From Talpa occidentalis (Eukaryota > Chordata > Mammalia > Eulipotyphla > Talpidae), in assembly GCF_014898055.3 (NCBI RefSeq), contig NW_023601212.1:46736329-46800328 (forward strand): a DNA stretch of 64,000 nt, in the 5' to 3' direction. Positions 47,680 through 60,150 of the stretch are shown one piece after another. The first letter of the stretch is position 1, and each line of letters starts with the position of its first letter. The notes under the pieces are model-generated. The model searched no databases. It saw only the letters and a list, made by a program, of their open reading frames with translations, and was not told the origin of the DNA. Made by a program: the position numbers and the translations under genes.

Positions 47680-48550
47680 CAGCCCTGGATTTGAGTCTCA
47701 GCATTGCTGATATTTGCTGTGCAATCTTGGTATTTAGGCTAACCTCTCTGAGCCTCAGTTTCACCCTCTGTGAAGCAGGCATCATTGCTACACCTTGGAT
47801 GGCGAGATGTGGAATGCTTACTTACCCAGGCTTGGTGCTTAATTTATGGGTGTATTATTTCACAATTGTTGTTGTGCATTTTATGCTCAGTAATAATTGC
47901 CCCAGACTGGAGGCACCAAGTCAGGGGCCTCAGTTTACCCACCTGAGGCCAGTGGGATTCCAGGCAGGCCCCAGGGTTGCTGGTCTGGGAGGGGACTTAA
48001 GGTGACGGTTGGGTAGTGGGCGGGGCGGGATGAGCTTCCTGTCCCGACACAGTAGGGCCTCTGCGTGGTGCTGACGGAAGTGGCAGGCTTGTGGCTGTCT
48101 GCTGGCACAGCCTGTCTCACTGGGGCCCCAGCCACACCCGCTGCCCTCTCTGGTGAGTTCAGGTTATGGCCCTGGAGCCCCTCTTCAACCCCCTTGAGAG
48201 AAGGAAGGCCTATCTGCCCCCTGTGGCTCTGGGAGAAGCAGCAGATGTCACTTCCTGGGCTGGGCCTGTACCTGCGTGAGGGCCCCCTTCCTCACTGCCT
48301 TCCTGCTCCCCATTATAGTAGGGCTGTAGATGGAACTTGGAGATCCAGAGCCATATATGTTTGTTCTGTGCTGGAGTTCTTTGACAGGTCAGGGATAAAA
48401 TCTCACGGGCCTGGGGGCAACAACTGACAGCTCTGTGCCTCAGTTTCCCTATTTGTACAGTTGGGGTTGAGCCTCATGGTGTGATTGTAGAGGCTGAATG
48501 AACTGGTACCTGTAAGAGCTGGGCATACACATGGCACTTGGTGTATGTGT
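47680..48550 (+). repeat. MIR fragments in FCHO1 5' intron
   Basis: Sense MIR cores at about 47680-47810 (gagcctcagtttcaccctct) and 48420-48550 (gtgcctcagtttccctattt). Between them, a possible donor (ctctctg|gtgagttc, 48152) could mark an alternative untranslated exon, but nothing proves it. Confidence 0.5.
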
Positions 48551-49944
48551 GGGGAAGGGGCCATTTACTCAGAGTTGTAAAAACAATAGCGAGATTCCTG
48601 GTTTCTGGGGAACTTGGACCCAGTGGCTCTTAAATCATCTAGCAAGCACTGTCTAGCAGAACTTTATCTGTGCTACACAAGGCGGCAGCCACCAGCCCCA
48701 TGTGGCCACTGAGTCCTGATAACAAGGCTAGCACATGGAGAAGCTGGGGTTTAATTGCAGAGAGCTTTAAAATTAAGTTACCATTTGGAGCTCATGGTTC
48801 CCATGTTGGTCAGTACCCCTCTAAGGGATCTGGACTATTGTCTAGGTCATGGCCAGAACCTAAGGAATGAATGGGAATTCAGGCCTTTTCCTCCTTGAGA
48901 TATCAACCTCCTATGCCCTCTGCCAGACTGGGTTTTCTCAGAGGCCCCAGCTTTGCCCAGTACAGAGTGGTGGTTGGCAATATTTGCTGATATAAATTCT
49001 TGCCTGTTAAACGCCTGTTTGTGCTTGGAAACCCCAGTTCCCATGCCCCCTTCTTCACTCCAGAATCCCCCAGCCCTCATTCCTTCACGTGGCCCAGACT
49101 GGACCCTACAGGACTGGGATGTCACATCCAGCTCCGTTCCCCCTGGATAGGGGTCCCTCGGGCACCAGACCCGAGGCTGAATCATCTCATGGGACTTGGC
49201 ATTGTCCTCGCCTGGGTGGGCTAATAGGTGCTACATGATTCACAGAAATCAAGGGAGTAGGGGAATAGATGATCATTGGTCAAATTAAACTCACTTTCAA
49301 GATCAGATAAACTGAGGATCAATGAGGGGCAGCCATGCCAAGGTCCTTGCTCAGGCCTTCCTGGGGAAGCCTGGGAGCTTTCCCATCCTGTGGTCCCTGC
49401 TGCCACTGCACCTCCCGGGCTCCCAGCTGCTGCTGAGCTACCAGCGGGGTCATGAATTATGGATGAGGCCTGCAGGCTCCAGTGACAAACCCGGCCTCGA
49501 GAACATGCCAAGGACACTGAGTGTCCCTCCCATGCCCAGAAACTTGGCCCAGCACCTACTGCAGGGAGACCTGGGGGTCCCTAGAAAGACCCTTTCTAGC
49601 CGCTTTTCTTGTTTTGATAGTGGGGAAACTGAGACACCGAACTAGACAGTGACTCAGATACCATGTGAATGCTGGCTTCTGGGGTTCAGGGTTATGACTC
49701 ATGGGGACACAAGTGCTGGTTGGGTCACCATGGTGAGGGGTGAGCTCTCCACCCTAGGAGTATGCATGAAATGGAAACCATTGTAGAGGTACTAGGGAGA
49801 CCTCAAGGGACCCTCATGGATCCAACCCCCATGTGGCTGATCACACTGATCACAGCCAGTGTCACTATCTCACCATCTCCTTTTCCCCCAGGAGCTGCCC
49901 AGCGTGGACTTGAGTGCTCAGTCTGGACTCAGCTGGTCCAGGGT

Positions 49945-50045
49945 GCAAATCCACTGTCACTTCCTAGCTGTGTGTTCTTGGCAAGTGGATTCCCCTCTGG
50001 GGAAGCTGGGCTTAGTTTTCCCATCTGTGAAATGGCCCAGAGCTT
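49945..50045 (+). repeat. MIR fragment
   Basis: 'ctagctgtgtgttcttggca ... ttttcccatctgtgaaatgg' is a well-preserved MIR core. Confidence 0.65.
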
Positions 50046-50367
50046 TTCCACCCAGGCTGGGCTCATCCAGTACCCCCAGCCCATGAATTCCTATTTGTCT
50101 TTAAAACCCCACCTCTCTTGTCCCTTCCCCTGGTCAAGATTCCCTTAGCCCCTCTCCCTCCATCTGGTCTAGCTCTGTCCACATAGACTGGGGACTACTT
50201 GGGGCCAGACCCAGACCTAAGATGTTAGGGTTCTGGCATGCTCCCAGCATGGGATTTGGCTCCTCTTTTGTCCTTCCTCTCCCTCCTCCACAGGAGGACA
50301 GTTGGAATTTCCCCTCCTCAGGCCTGCGTGGGCCATTACTCTGTAGCTCAACCTTGCCTCTCTCTTT

Positions 50368-50444
50368 AGACAGGCATTAGACAGGAGCCTATAGGCGACT
50401 CCACCAAGGCCATCAGGATGTCGTACTTTGGGGAACATTTTTGG
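50368..50444 (+). CDS. FCHO1: FCHO1 first coding exon (with 5' UTR part)
   Basis: Acceptor probably ttgcctctctttag (ending 50367; an alternative AG follows at 50371). About 50 nt of 5' UTR, then ATG at 50418 and MSYFGEHFW, then donor gtaagt. Only nine codons are coding. Confidence 0.85.
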
Positions 50445-53400
50445 GTAAGTAATACCCCTCTTATTTTGGTAAGGGCTCCTGGCAGAACTGTGGGGACTTT
50501 TATGGAGATGGGGGACCTGACAACTTGTGGGCAGCATCTTTGGCAGGTGAAGATTTGCAGAGGGTAGAAATTAAAGTGTGAGGAGTCAGGCTGGATTTGA
50601 ATCTATACGCCCCTTATCCCTCATGGGTCTGTGACTTTGGCAAGAAACAGCTTGAAAGGATAGGGACAGTTGAGACCCAAAGTAAGAATCTTTTATCTAA
50701 AGTCACCCAGTGGGAAAGTGGAGTCAGAGTTCAAATCCAGGGTCAGACTGGGTTTGGTCCCAGGATCCAGGCCATTCCAGCTAGGTAATTTCTCATCTTT
50801 CCCATCCTGGAGAATTGGGGGATTTTCTTAACTGACCCCTCAACCCTCTATCCTCTGGGCTGGACCACATAATGTGACTGAAGCAGGGCTGGGGGTGGGG
50901 GGTATCCTGAATGAGACAGCCTTATTTTGATTCATTAGTTCACTCCCTCCCTACCACCCCATGCCCAGACAACTCTGGCAGATGATAGGGTCCCCAAGAG
51001 ACTCTCTCCACCGTGATGCCAAGGAACCTCCAGTCTGGGGGACACAGAGTTGATCAGATATCTCCAGCCCTACTGAGGGTTGAGCCTAGTCTTGGGGGCA
51101 CCTGGTAAAGGAACCAAGACACAGATCCTTGTTTGCCTTGGACTTTGAAGGCTGAGATTTCCCAGGATATAAGAAAGGCATTCCACGGAAGGGGAACAGC
51201 CTGGGCAAGGCTCAGAGGTATAACAGTGAGGACACAGGACTCCACCTGAGGGGACAGGCTAGTGGAGAGCCACAGAGGATGTGTGAACAGGAGAGTGGGG
51301 GAAGGACCAGGGAAGAAAGCCCCTTCCCCATATGCAGGCCCTAAGCTTGCTAAGAGGAAGCCCCGTTGCTGGGCAACTGGTTGTCCTTGGCAACAGGCCC
51401 CATTCCCTCCCTTTTACCCTCCCCAGCTGGGGTTTCTCTAACTGGCACTCACTTTCTTAAAGGGGCCATACCCTCCTGCCACCCTGCAGGAGAACTGACC
51501 TGGCCTACTCCCAGGGGTCAGATTCTCTGGATTTGCTTCTGAATGGCTGTTTGACCCCCAGGGAGGGGCTGTCCCTTTCTGCCCCTATTGGTACCTCTTT
51601 GTAAAGGGGGTGATGGTTTAAGGATCAGTCTACCCATGTTTTTTTGGAACCCTGACAGCAGCACCTACATTAATTTTAAATTTCTTTTAATGGCATGAGG
51701 CACCTACATTTATTTTAAATTCTTTATAATTGCATGAGGCATGCAAGCTCACTGCAAAAAATTCAGATTAGCAAAGAGAAAATAGAAACCACCCTCAACC
51801 CACCCCCCACCCAAAGATAGCCTAGTGCAGAGTGGATAAGGGTTCTGAGTTTGGGATTTGAATTCGGCTCTGCTTGGGAGTTCTTGGACAGGCACTTTGC
51901 ATCTCCAAGCCTCAGTTTCCCCATCTGGGAGAGGGTGATGAAATTTGAGGGAGTGCCCCTAGGATATGTTTCTTTTAATCAGTGCTTCTTTTCGTCCGAT
52001 ATTTGTATCAGTGGCTCTTTGCTAGGTGATACTGAGATCCTGGCTGGCCTGAAGGAGGTTTCAGTCACCAGAGATCAAGCCAGGACAAGGACAATTCCCC
52101 GCCACCCTGTTAGGCCAGCGGGGGACTAGAGGAATATAGGGCATTAGGGGGCCATGGAGGAAGTGAAGCAGGAGATGGATTTAAGCAAGTTGTATTAGAA
52201 ATATCCCTCTGGGGCTGGCATTGGGTCAAGGTGGGAGCCCAGAGGTTCTGATAGAAGACACAGGCCTGAGACAGCCCCTCTTGGGACCCTCAGCTGCCAG
52301 CCTGGCTTGAGGAAGGCAGACACTGCTGGGGGCTTTGCCAGGTCTGGGAAACCATCCAGCAGTTGGCTCTGCGTCAGCCCCAGATGCTGGCCTGGGCAGC
52401 GGTGCCTGGTGCAGCCTCACCCGAGGATCCCCTGGGCAGAGTAGGGTGAGCAGGGCGCTGCTGGAGCTATATGCTGTGCCCTTGACTCTGCACAGGAGGC
52501 CCCAGGTCCAGCTCAATTCCAGTCTCATTTCACTAAGAACCTTAGTTATTGTCTTGAACCCATTTGTCAGATGAGGAAACAGAGGTGAGGTCACTGACTC
52601 AAAGTGACCCAGTGCATAAAAGGAGTTGGTGCTTAAACCTTGAAGCCAGGCTCCAGACACGAGAAGCAAGAAATTATATTTCTGGGGAGCTGGAGGGGGC
52701 AACAGTGAACATATATTCAGAGGAAGGCGACTCTGACAAGTTTCTGTGGGAGGTGGCCTGGCAATGATCCTTGAGACATGGAAGGATTTGGGTGAATAGA
52801 AAGATACAGATTGGTGAGTCAGGTGGTGGGAATTGCCAGGGCAAACATACCAATGTGGGCAGGCATAGCATTGTCTTTGTGCTGTCTATCTCTTCACTGT
52901 CAAGGCCAGGAGGCAGATGGGAGATGAGACTGGAAAGGCAGTTCCAGGCTGGGACTTTGAACTTAAGCTGGTGGGCAATAGGGAGCCACTGATGATTCTA
53001 GAATGAGGAACGGCTGTCAGGAGATTTGGGTTCATACCACAGTGGGTCTGCTCTAATTTTGTTTTTCTGTTCATGAAGCAAGAAGGAATTATCTGGCAGT
53101 GACTTTTGTCTTTATTCTTAAGGCTTCCAGGTGAGAGGGAGGTGAGCCCCATAAGTTGGCGGAAGATGAAGGAAACCACCATTTATGGGGGACTACTAAG
53201 CACTGCCAAAGAGATAGCTTCACTAATTTGTGCTGAGAATTAAATTACATGAAATACTTCCCTCTGTGAGCCTCCCCTTTCAGTCCCAACTATAAAGCCT
53301 TCTGCGGTACTAAAGTGTCTCAAGTCTCTCAGACCCCAGCTGACTGCCTGTTTTAAGTGTTGAGACATGATGCCCTCCTTAGATAGGATCTGGCCAGCAT

Positions 53401-56400
53401 TAAAATATAGTCATTGTCATATTTTTTCCTGTTTTCCTTCATTACGGCAAGGGGTCCTGATTTTTCATTTAGCATAATGGTAAAAGTTGCACTCCTAAGT
53501 AAATGTGTTTGGAGATTACACATGAGCAAACTTAAAGGAAAATTTTAAGTGACTCATACCACAAATTAGTGAAAAGTAAGGTAGTCTTTGGGGCTTTGGG
53601 GACCCATGATGTGGATCATCTGATGTTTACTTAACCCCATATGAGAGGTAGATGACTCCTTAACCTCATCTTAATGAGGAGCCACTGAAGATTTAGAGAG
53701 GGACAGTGACTTCCTGGCTCACAAAACATAGCCCTGGCCTCCCCTGCCAGGGTAACCCCAGAATTGGGAGGAAAGGTTGCAAAGAAAGGTGTCAGACCCA
53801 GACCTAATTTGGTGGGGTCTCAGAAGTGAAGTTCCCGTGTTGAGTAGAACAGACAACATGACTACATTGACTAAAACAACAGAAGTTATATTGGTTCACA
53901 AAAGTGAAAAGTTGTGTGGTAATGCAGCTTTCAAGACTGGTTTGATCCAGCAATTTCACTCAACATACTTAAATTTTGGGCTCTCTCAGATTCAACTTCT
54001 TTGAAAGTTCATAGTTCCCACTTGGCTTCAGTTAACCCCTGTAACCACATGAGTCCTTATTTATGGAAAGATGCAAACAAAGAATAGAGGGGGAGAGACT
54101 GAGGGAGACAGGCAGAAAGACACAGAGAAAGAGAGAAAGACAGAGACACAAAGACAGATAAAAATGGAGAGAGACAGTTTGTAAATGAGAATGTCTCTCC
54201 CTGTACTATGGAACAAAAAGTCCAGGCTTTTTTCTGATTGGACCAACATAAGATTTATGAACCAATCCTTGTGACCAGAAGGAAATGCAACAAGCTGATT
54301 GGCTTCAGATTGAACCAATCCTACAAGGGAATAGACTTCTGCTGGTATGCCATGACACCCTCTTCTTCCCCTTTCTGAATCTTTACCCTCCCTCATCCTC
54401 TACAGGGGGAGAAGAACCATGGCTTTGAGGTCTTGTACCACAGTGTGAAGCAGGGGCCCATCTCCACCAAAGAGCTGGCCGACTTCATCAGGGAGAGGTG
54501 AGGTTCCCACAACCCACCCACACCGCTCATCCATGCTTTCACATCTCATGGCCACAACCTGGCTCTTGCTACCTCTTCCACTGCCTGCCCTGGGACTATA
54601 TCAGATCCAGGTTTCAGGGGCCTCCAGGAACAAAACAGACTTGATGACCCTTGGAACCAGAGGCTCTCAACACTGTTAGCTTCATGGCCCCTTATAATCA
54701 TTAATCCCCAGGGTTCTAATGCCACCTTCTTTTTTTTTTAAAGATTTATTTATTTATGCATACAAGAACTGGGGTACAGGCCAGAGGTGTGGGGCGGGGG
54801 TGGGGTGTGTGTGTGAGAGGTTCACCAGAGATAGAGTGGGGATCAGAACAGGCGGAATGACTGAAATACACTCCTGAGGGGAGCAGGGGTGAGTCAGGAG
54901 AGGTCTGCTGCACCATGTGGGTAACTTCCTGGCTGGGGATCGAACTTGTGTTGCAGTGGCTGCGGATAGCCTCATAGATGGCATCTTAACCCCTTGCACC
55001 ACCAGGGAGGCCCTAATACCTCCTTCTAAAGAGATGATAATATAACCAATTTAACAAGGGGAATTTTGAAAAACAATCTGCTACCCCCTGAGTATGATGC
55101 AAGAAAACCTAAGTATGATGAAATAGTTTCTATTTCAACTAGTAGATGCTCAGACATCCATATTCCAGTAAACATAATAAACTTGAATTGCAAAGCAGCT
55201 TCCTGCCCCCTCAACACTCAGCAACTGAATGTCCATTAAATTTGTGCAGAAAGTCCAGAGGATTACAACTAGGATTTTTCTCTTTCTGGCTGTGAAGCAG
55301 AAAGAGTCTGAGCCATCTGTGACATGGCAGCTCTTTATTTTGTGGACCTTCAGCACTTAGATCCATTCAAGTTTCCCTTGTGGTACCCACAAATGCCTCT
55401 ATTAAAAACACTCCCATGGTGGACCTCCCTGGTGGTGCCAGGGGGTAAGTCTCAGCACTGTGAAGCTCTCAGCAGCCACTGCAGCACGAGTTGGATCCCC
55501 GATCCCAGCCCAGGGAGCTACCCACAAGGCGCAGCAGACCTCTCCTGTCTCACCCGCTGCTCCCCTCAGCAGTGTATTTCAGTACATCTGCCTAATCTGC
55601 TCCCCACTCTGCCTCTCGTGTGCCCACCCCCCACACCTCTGGCCTATACCCCAGCTCTTGTATGCATAAATAAATAAATCTTTTTAAAAAGAAAAAACAT
55701 CCCCATGGATATTTGGTTTGAACTGGGACTTTTGCTTCTGCAAACAAAATTGAGCTTCTTCTGGTCAAGACGAAATTGTGAGTGGATATTAAATAGTCAT
55801 TTAGCAGTGTCTGTCCAAAAGGAAAACATGAGTTTATCTTCTACAAGTATATGAGATAATGCGTGTACAGCATTTAGCACAGCTTCTACCTTTATACCGT
55901 GTGCTCAGATTCTTTTACCTGCTGCTGCTGCTGCTACTGCTGTTGCTAATAAAACATATCACTTAAGGAAAAATCCTTTCCCATGAATTTCCAAAACGCC
56001 TCCCTCTAGTCGGACTCCTCATTGAGAGCCATTACTCAGATGTTTGAGATGGAAAAACTAAGTGGGAGGGGGCGGTGAGGTCACATACTCTCTCCCAAGG
56101 GTGCCTAGAACCTTCTACATCTTTTCCCTATCCTCCTATCCAGGGCCACCATTGAGGAGACCTACTCGAAGGCAATGGCAAAACTTTCCAAGCTGGCCAG
56201 CAATGGGACCCCCATGGGGTGAGTGGACCATGGATGGGGCAGGAGGTTCATCAAGATTTCAGGGCCAGAGAGGCATTGGGAGACTGCTCTTGGATGTCTT
56301 CATGCACCTGATTTGGGGGCTACTTAGAAAGAGGAAGGTATATCATTCATTCATACTCTAGTTTATTCATTCATTCAAGAAATATTTACTGAGCACCTAG

Positions 56401-57436
56401 TATGTGCCAGGCACTGTTCTAGGCACCAGGAACCTACCAGCAATCTAGACAGATAAAACCCCCATGACCTTCTTGCTGTGTTTATGTCATGTACATGTGG
56501 GATGTGTAATGAGACAGATGTGCAAAGTGTTAGGAAGGGAAATGAAATCGGAGTGTCAAAGGCAGGTGTTTCCTCTTTCGTGAGCCAAGACCTCAATAAC
56601 AAGAAGGAGCCCATGTTTAGGGGCAGAGACCCAGGTGGGCAGCTCAGTACGAAAGCCCTGAGGCAGCTGTGACTTGATATGTTCAAGGAAGACCCAAAAG
56701 GAAAACATAAAAGAAGGGCCTGAGGGAGGTAGAGATGAGGGATGGGAGCACATTGAAGGGGAGGTGTCACAGGATCCTGACACAGGTGACTTTTAAACCA
56801 AGTTGTGATATGGGCCTGTAGGCATCTTCAAAGTTTCCTGTAACTGCGTGGAACAAAACTTTTGCTGAGGCAGAAATGGAGGCAGCAGGGAGGAAAGTTG
56901 GGGGAGTGGTCAGAGCGGGCAGGGGACTTCTGATGTAGGAAGGCCCCACAAACATGGTTTGGGCAAGTTGAGTCTTGGGTGCCAGTGAATATCAGGTAGG
57001 ACCTGGAGTCCAGAGTAAGGACTGTGGGAACTCAGGGCTGGTTTTGAATTCCAACTCTGATGTTCATTTGCTGAGAGGCCTTGGGTGAGTTTCAAAGCCT
57101 CCTGTGCCTCAGTTTCCCCAACTGTCCTAGGCCAGTCTTGTAAGGTTTCAGTGGAGGGTGAAGAGTTAATATGTGTAATGTTTTGCAGGGCCTGGTGCAC
57201 AGTAGGTGCCTGGGACAATTCCAGGCATTCTCTCTGAGGGGATCCCAAGGGGTTGGGTCTGTTGGACCCTAGGTATGACTCCACCTATCCCCAGGACCTT
57301 TGCCCCACTCTGGGAGGTCTTTCGCGTCTCCTCGGACAAGCTGGCACTCTGTCATCTGGAGCTGACCCGGAAACTGCAGGACCTCATCAAGGATATACTC
57401 CGTTATGGGGAGGAGCAGCTTAAGACCCACAAGAAG
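50418..57436 (+). CDS. FCHO1: F-BAR protein FCHO1, 5' part (four coding exons), continues beyond window
   Basis: FCH domain only 1 is an early factor of clathrin-mediated endocytosis. Its F-BAR domain binds curved plasma membrane, and its C-terminal mu-homology domain recruits EPS15/intersectin and helps open AP-2. The window holds coding exons 50418-50444, 54406-54497, 56144-56218 and 57295-57436: 336 nt, 112 codons. All are joined by GT/AG introns with consistent phases (0, 2, 2, 0). The product starts [20 protein letters not shown] and reaches [10 protein letters not shown], the first two helices of the F-BAR domain. The next exon is not found before 64000, so the following intron exceeds 6.5 kb here. 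The start lies in ccatcaggATGT and matches the FCHO family N terminus. Confidence 0.93.
51845..51960 (+). repeat. MIR fragment in FCHO1 intron
   Basis: 'caagcctcagtttccccatct' core and flanking order fit MIR. Confidence 0.65.
52540..52650 (-). repeat. MIR fragment in FCHO1 intron
   Basis: 'catttgtcagatgaggaaac' and 'aggtcactgactcaaagtga' fit an antisense MIR core. Confidence 0.6.
53780..54400. other. FCHO1 intron stretch with GA-rich tract
   Basis: A GA-rich segment (about 54085-54175) of gagagac/agacagag units, then two 'gattgg...aaccaatc' type motifs near 54235-54325. Repeat family not recognised. Confidence 0.35.
54406..54497 (+). CDS. FCHO1: FCHO1 coding exon 2
   Basis: Acceptor catcctctacag, donor gtgagg. 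Encodes [20 protein letters not shown] then [10 protein letters not shown] and two bases of the next Arg codon. Confidence 0.95.
54731..55013 (-). mobile_element. tRNA-derived SINE, older subfamily
   Basis: Antisense copy, with a G/T-rich expansion (gggcgggggtggggtgtgtgtgtg) in the body. Diverged duplications taatgccaccttct / taatacctccttct flank it (54717-54730 and 55014-55027). Confidence 0.9.
55421..55693 (+). mobile_element. tRNA-derived SINE, older subfamily
   Basis: Full-length copy, flanks aaaaacactcccatggt / aaaaaacatccccatggat (diverged TSD). Confidence 0.88.
55921..55948 (+). repeat. (CTG)n short tandem repeat
   Basis: About nine imperfect CTG units (gctgctgctgctgctactgctgttgct) in FCHO1 intron. 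Confidence 0.85.
56144..56218 (+). CDS. FCHO1: FCHO1 coding exon 3
   Basis: Acceptor cctcctatccag, donor gtgagt. Encodes [20 protein letters not shown] and GTPM plus two bases of the next Gly codon. Confidence 0.95.
56345..56475 (-). repeat. LINE-2 fragment
   Basis: 'ttcattcattcaagaaatat', 'tgagcacctagtatgtgcca' and 'ggcactgttctaggcaccag' are the antisense L2 3' end. Related old sequence may continue to about 56900. Confidence 0.75.
57035..57205 (+). repeat. MIR fragment in FCHO1 intron
   Basis: 'gccttgggtgagtttcaaag', 'gtgcctcagtttccccaact' and 'ctggtgcacagtaggtgcc' give a nearly complete MIR. Confidence 0.7.
57295..57436 (+). CDS. FCHO1: FCHO1 coding exon 4
   Basis: Acceptor cacctatccccag, donor gtgtgt. 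Encodes [20 protein letters not shown] then [20 protein letters not shown] and QLKTHKK. Confidence 0.95.
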
Positions 57437-57689
57437 GTGTGTGCATGGATATATTGGGCAGGAGATGCTAGGAGATGAAGGAACCCAGATCTTCTGGGGC
57501 TCTGGAACCTCTAGTCTTTGGTGTGTACTGAGAACTCCAGTAAATCCATAACCTCAAACCCAGAATTTCACATACCTGAGCATTGTCAGATCTCTGGAAT
57601 TTAAATTCCACCTCCGAGCATTCCCGAGAGCAAAAGAATTTCTGGAATTTAAATTGCAGTTCTCAGCATTCTAGAGCATCAGTATTCTA

Positions 57690-57998
57690 GGCTATGGTCT
57701 ACACAACACAGCCCACCAGCCAAACCAGTCTACTACCTGTTTTTGTACAGCCCATGAACTAAGAATGATGTTTACATTTTTTAATGGTTGGAGAAAATAT
57801 CCAAAAAAGGATAATATTTCATGAAATCTGGTACTTAGATTTCAGATTTCAATACCAGTAAATAAAGGTTCATTGGTGCACAGACACGCCTATTGGTGTA
57901 CCTATTGTCTGTGGCTATTTTTTGAGTTGCAACAGTGAGTTTATTGTTTGTAACAAGTCAAACACATTTCCCTCTACGGAAAAAATTTACTGACCTCT
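57690..57998 (+). mobile_element. hAT-like (Charlie-type) DNA transposon
   Basis: Best of three related copies. 'gcccaccagccaaaccagtc', 'ctacctgtttttgtacagcc', 'aataaaggttcattggtgca', 'cctattgtctgtggctattt', ending 'aaaaaatttactgacctcta'. This is the ancient mammalian hAT family with aataaagttttattgga in its core. Confidence 0.6.
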
Positions 57999-58205
57999 AA
58001 CCCAGAGCTTAGAAGTTACAGATCTTGTTATTCAACATTTCTATAACTTTAGACTTATAAACCTAGAATCATGGAATGCTCATGCCTCAAACTCTCAGGA
58101 CCCTAGAATGTTCAAAGCTTATAGTTCTAGAGACATAGATTCTTTGAATTTACAGTGCCCTAGAATCTGCAGTTTTAAACCTCCATTGAAAAAGGGAATT
58201 GGGGA

Positions 58206-58478
58206 AGGGGGTGCTTCCTGGTGACACAAGGGGTTAAGACACAGCACTGTGAAGCTATCAGCAGCCACTGCAGCACAAGTTCTATCCCTGGCCAGGAAGG
58301 TGACCCACATGGCACAGCAGACCTCTCCTGTCTTGCCTGCTGCTCCTCTCTGCAGTGTATTTCAGCAGATCTGCCTGTTCTGCTCCCTACTCTGTCTTTG
58401 GTGAATCCTCTCACCACCACCCGCCGCATCTCTGGCCTGCACCCCAGCTCTTGTTTGCATAAATAAATCTTTTAAAAA
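58206..58478 (+). mobile_element. tRNA-derived SINE, older subfamily
   Basis: Full-length copy. A perfect 18-bp duplication gaaaaagggaattgggga flanks it (58188-58205 and 58479-58496). Confidence 0.93.
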
Positions 58479-58496
58479 GAAAAAGGGAATTGGGGA

Positions 58497-59041
58497 CTGA
58501 TAACAGGTTCATGGTAAAGAGCTACTATCGTTTTTCCCCTTTAATCTACAACTGTAAACATTTAAAACTCAAAACCTCCGGTCTGCTAATCATGCTGGAA
58601 AACAGAGAGACCAATGAATATGTGTGTCTAAAGGCCATGCAGGTGGTAGAGCAAGGGCAAGGGAGATGGCAAGGCCACCAGCCCTATCCACAGACCAGAT
58701 CGGGGGGAGGCCAGAAACAGTGTGGACAACCACACTTTTCACCCCAGTGAGACACAGTGAAGGAGGAAAGGCTCACTAAGCAAGCAAGACCTAGGGAGGT
58801 TGGCCAAGGCAAGTGTGTGGGACTTGACAGGGTCCAACCCTGACAGGGTAGCAGTGACAAAGACTTCATGCACAGGACAAGACAGGTCCAGGTTCACAGT
58901 GGAAGGAGCAGCAAAGTGACTATGTTCTCAGGTCTGGCCCTTCCCACCATGTCCCTGTTACAGAAAAGAGAAACAAAGAGAAACCTGAAACTAACATGTG
59001 GATTGCTGGGGAAAAGAAGAAAAGATTTCTGTTTATTATTA
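58497..59041. other. FCHO1 intron stretch without recognised feature
   Basis: Purine-rich unique-looking sequence. Nothing specific seen. Confidence 0.35.
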
Positions 59042-59242
59042 CAGTCATGTGTTGCTTAACACCATTTTAGTCAACAATGGACTGAATATATGATGGTGGT
59101 TCAATAGATTCTACCATGCCAAGGTGTATAGTAGGCTACACCATCCAGATTTGTGTAATTATACTCTATGTTATTCACAACAATGAAATCACCTAATAAT
59201 ACAGTCTCAGACATATCCCCATCGTTAAGTGATACATGACTG
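59042..59242 (-). mobile_element. MER2-like DNA transposon, complete ends
   Basis: Best of the four copies. It begins cagtcatgtgttgcttaac, ends gttaagtgatacatgactg (inverted repeats) and is flanked by TA on both sides (59040-59041 and 59243-59244), the Tc1/mariner-Tigger target. The centre is deleted relative to full MER2 (about 345 bp). Confidence 0.82.
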
Positions 59243-59598
59243 TATATAACCCAAATACACAGAGAAGCACACCAGCAAGTCAGAGATGAAAAATCGTTCA
59301 ATACAGAATTACAGATTTCTAGAAGTCAAACTTCAAGACATAGAATTTTGAGTTCTAATCGACAGATAATTGCGTTTCATGAAGAAATTCAATGAACTAC
59401 AATAAAACATCAAACAGCAACTTAATGGTCTCAGGAAGGAAATTTAAGGAGAAGAAAAAGTACTTCACCAAAGTGATTGATTCAAGATATGAAGAAACTC
59501 TTGATATGATGAATTTAATAAATGAAATGACTGTATGGAAAGCTTGGAAAGTAGGATAGGTCTTAAGGAGAAAAGTGTTGGTAAAATTGTATAAAATA

Positions 59599-59896
59599 GG
59601 GCCTCCCTGGTGGCGCAGCGGTTGAGCACTGGGTTGCAAAGCTGCCTGCAGCCTCTGCAGCGCCGGTTCGATCCCCGGCTGCTCCCCAGCCACCGGAGGA
59701 GGGTCCCACATGGCGCGCAGACCTCTCCTGCTGCCCGCTGCTCCCCTCAGCAGTGTACTTCGGTCCTTCTGCCTGCTCTGCTCCCTGCTCTGGCGCTGGT
59801 GAATTCTCTCATCCACCCTGCGCTTCTGACTGTGTCCAGTGCTTGTATAAATAAATCTTTAAATAAATAAATAAACCCTGCTAGCTTTAAAAAAAA
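59599..59896 (+). mobile_element. tRNA-derived SINE, younger subfamily
   Basis: Full-length copy with tgtataaaata repeats on both sides (59588-59598 and 59897-59907). The tail carries an extra 'ccctgctagcttt' before the final A run. Confidence 0.9.
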
Positions 59897-60150
59897 TGTA
59901 TAAAATAGAAATATAGAAATGACTCAAGTAGAAGATGATAAATAAGATTTAGAAAAAATGAAGAAACTATGAGAACCATCAGATTCTATTAGGAAAGGAA
60001 ACATAAGGATAATGAATATCCAGGAAGGTAAAGAGAGGGAGAGGGGAATAGAGGGATTAATAACTTATACTTCCCAAATCTGGGGAAAAGACTTAAAGTC
60101 TATGAAGCAAACAGAACACCTAACTATATCATTGCAAAAAGATCACACCA

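Noticed and set aside
48060..48152. Candidate alternative untranslated FCHO1 exon ending at a gtgagt donor
   Set aside because: Only the donor is convincing; no conserved acceptor or transcript evidence can be judged from sequence alone.
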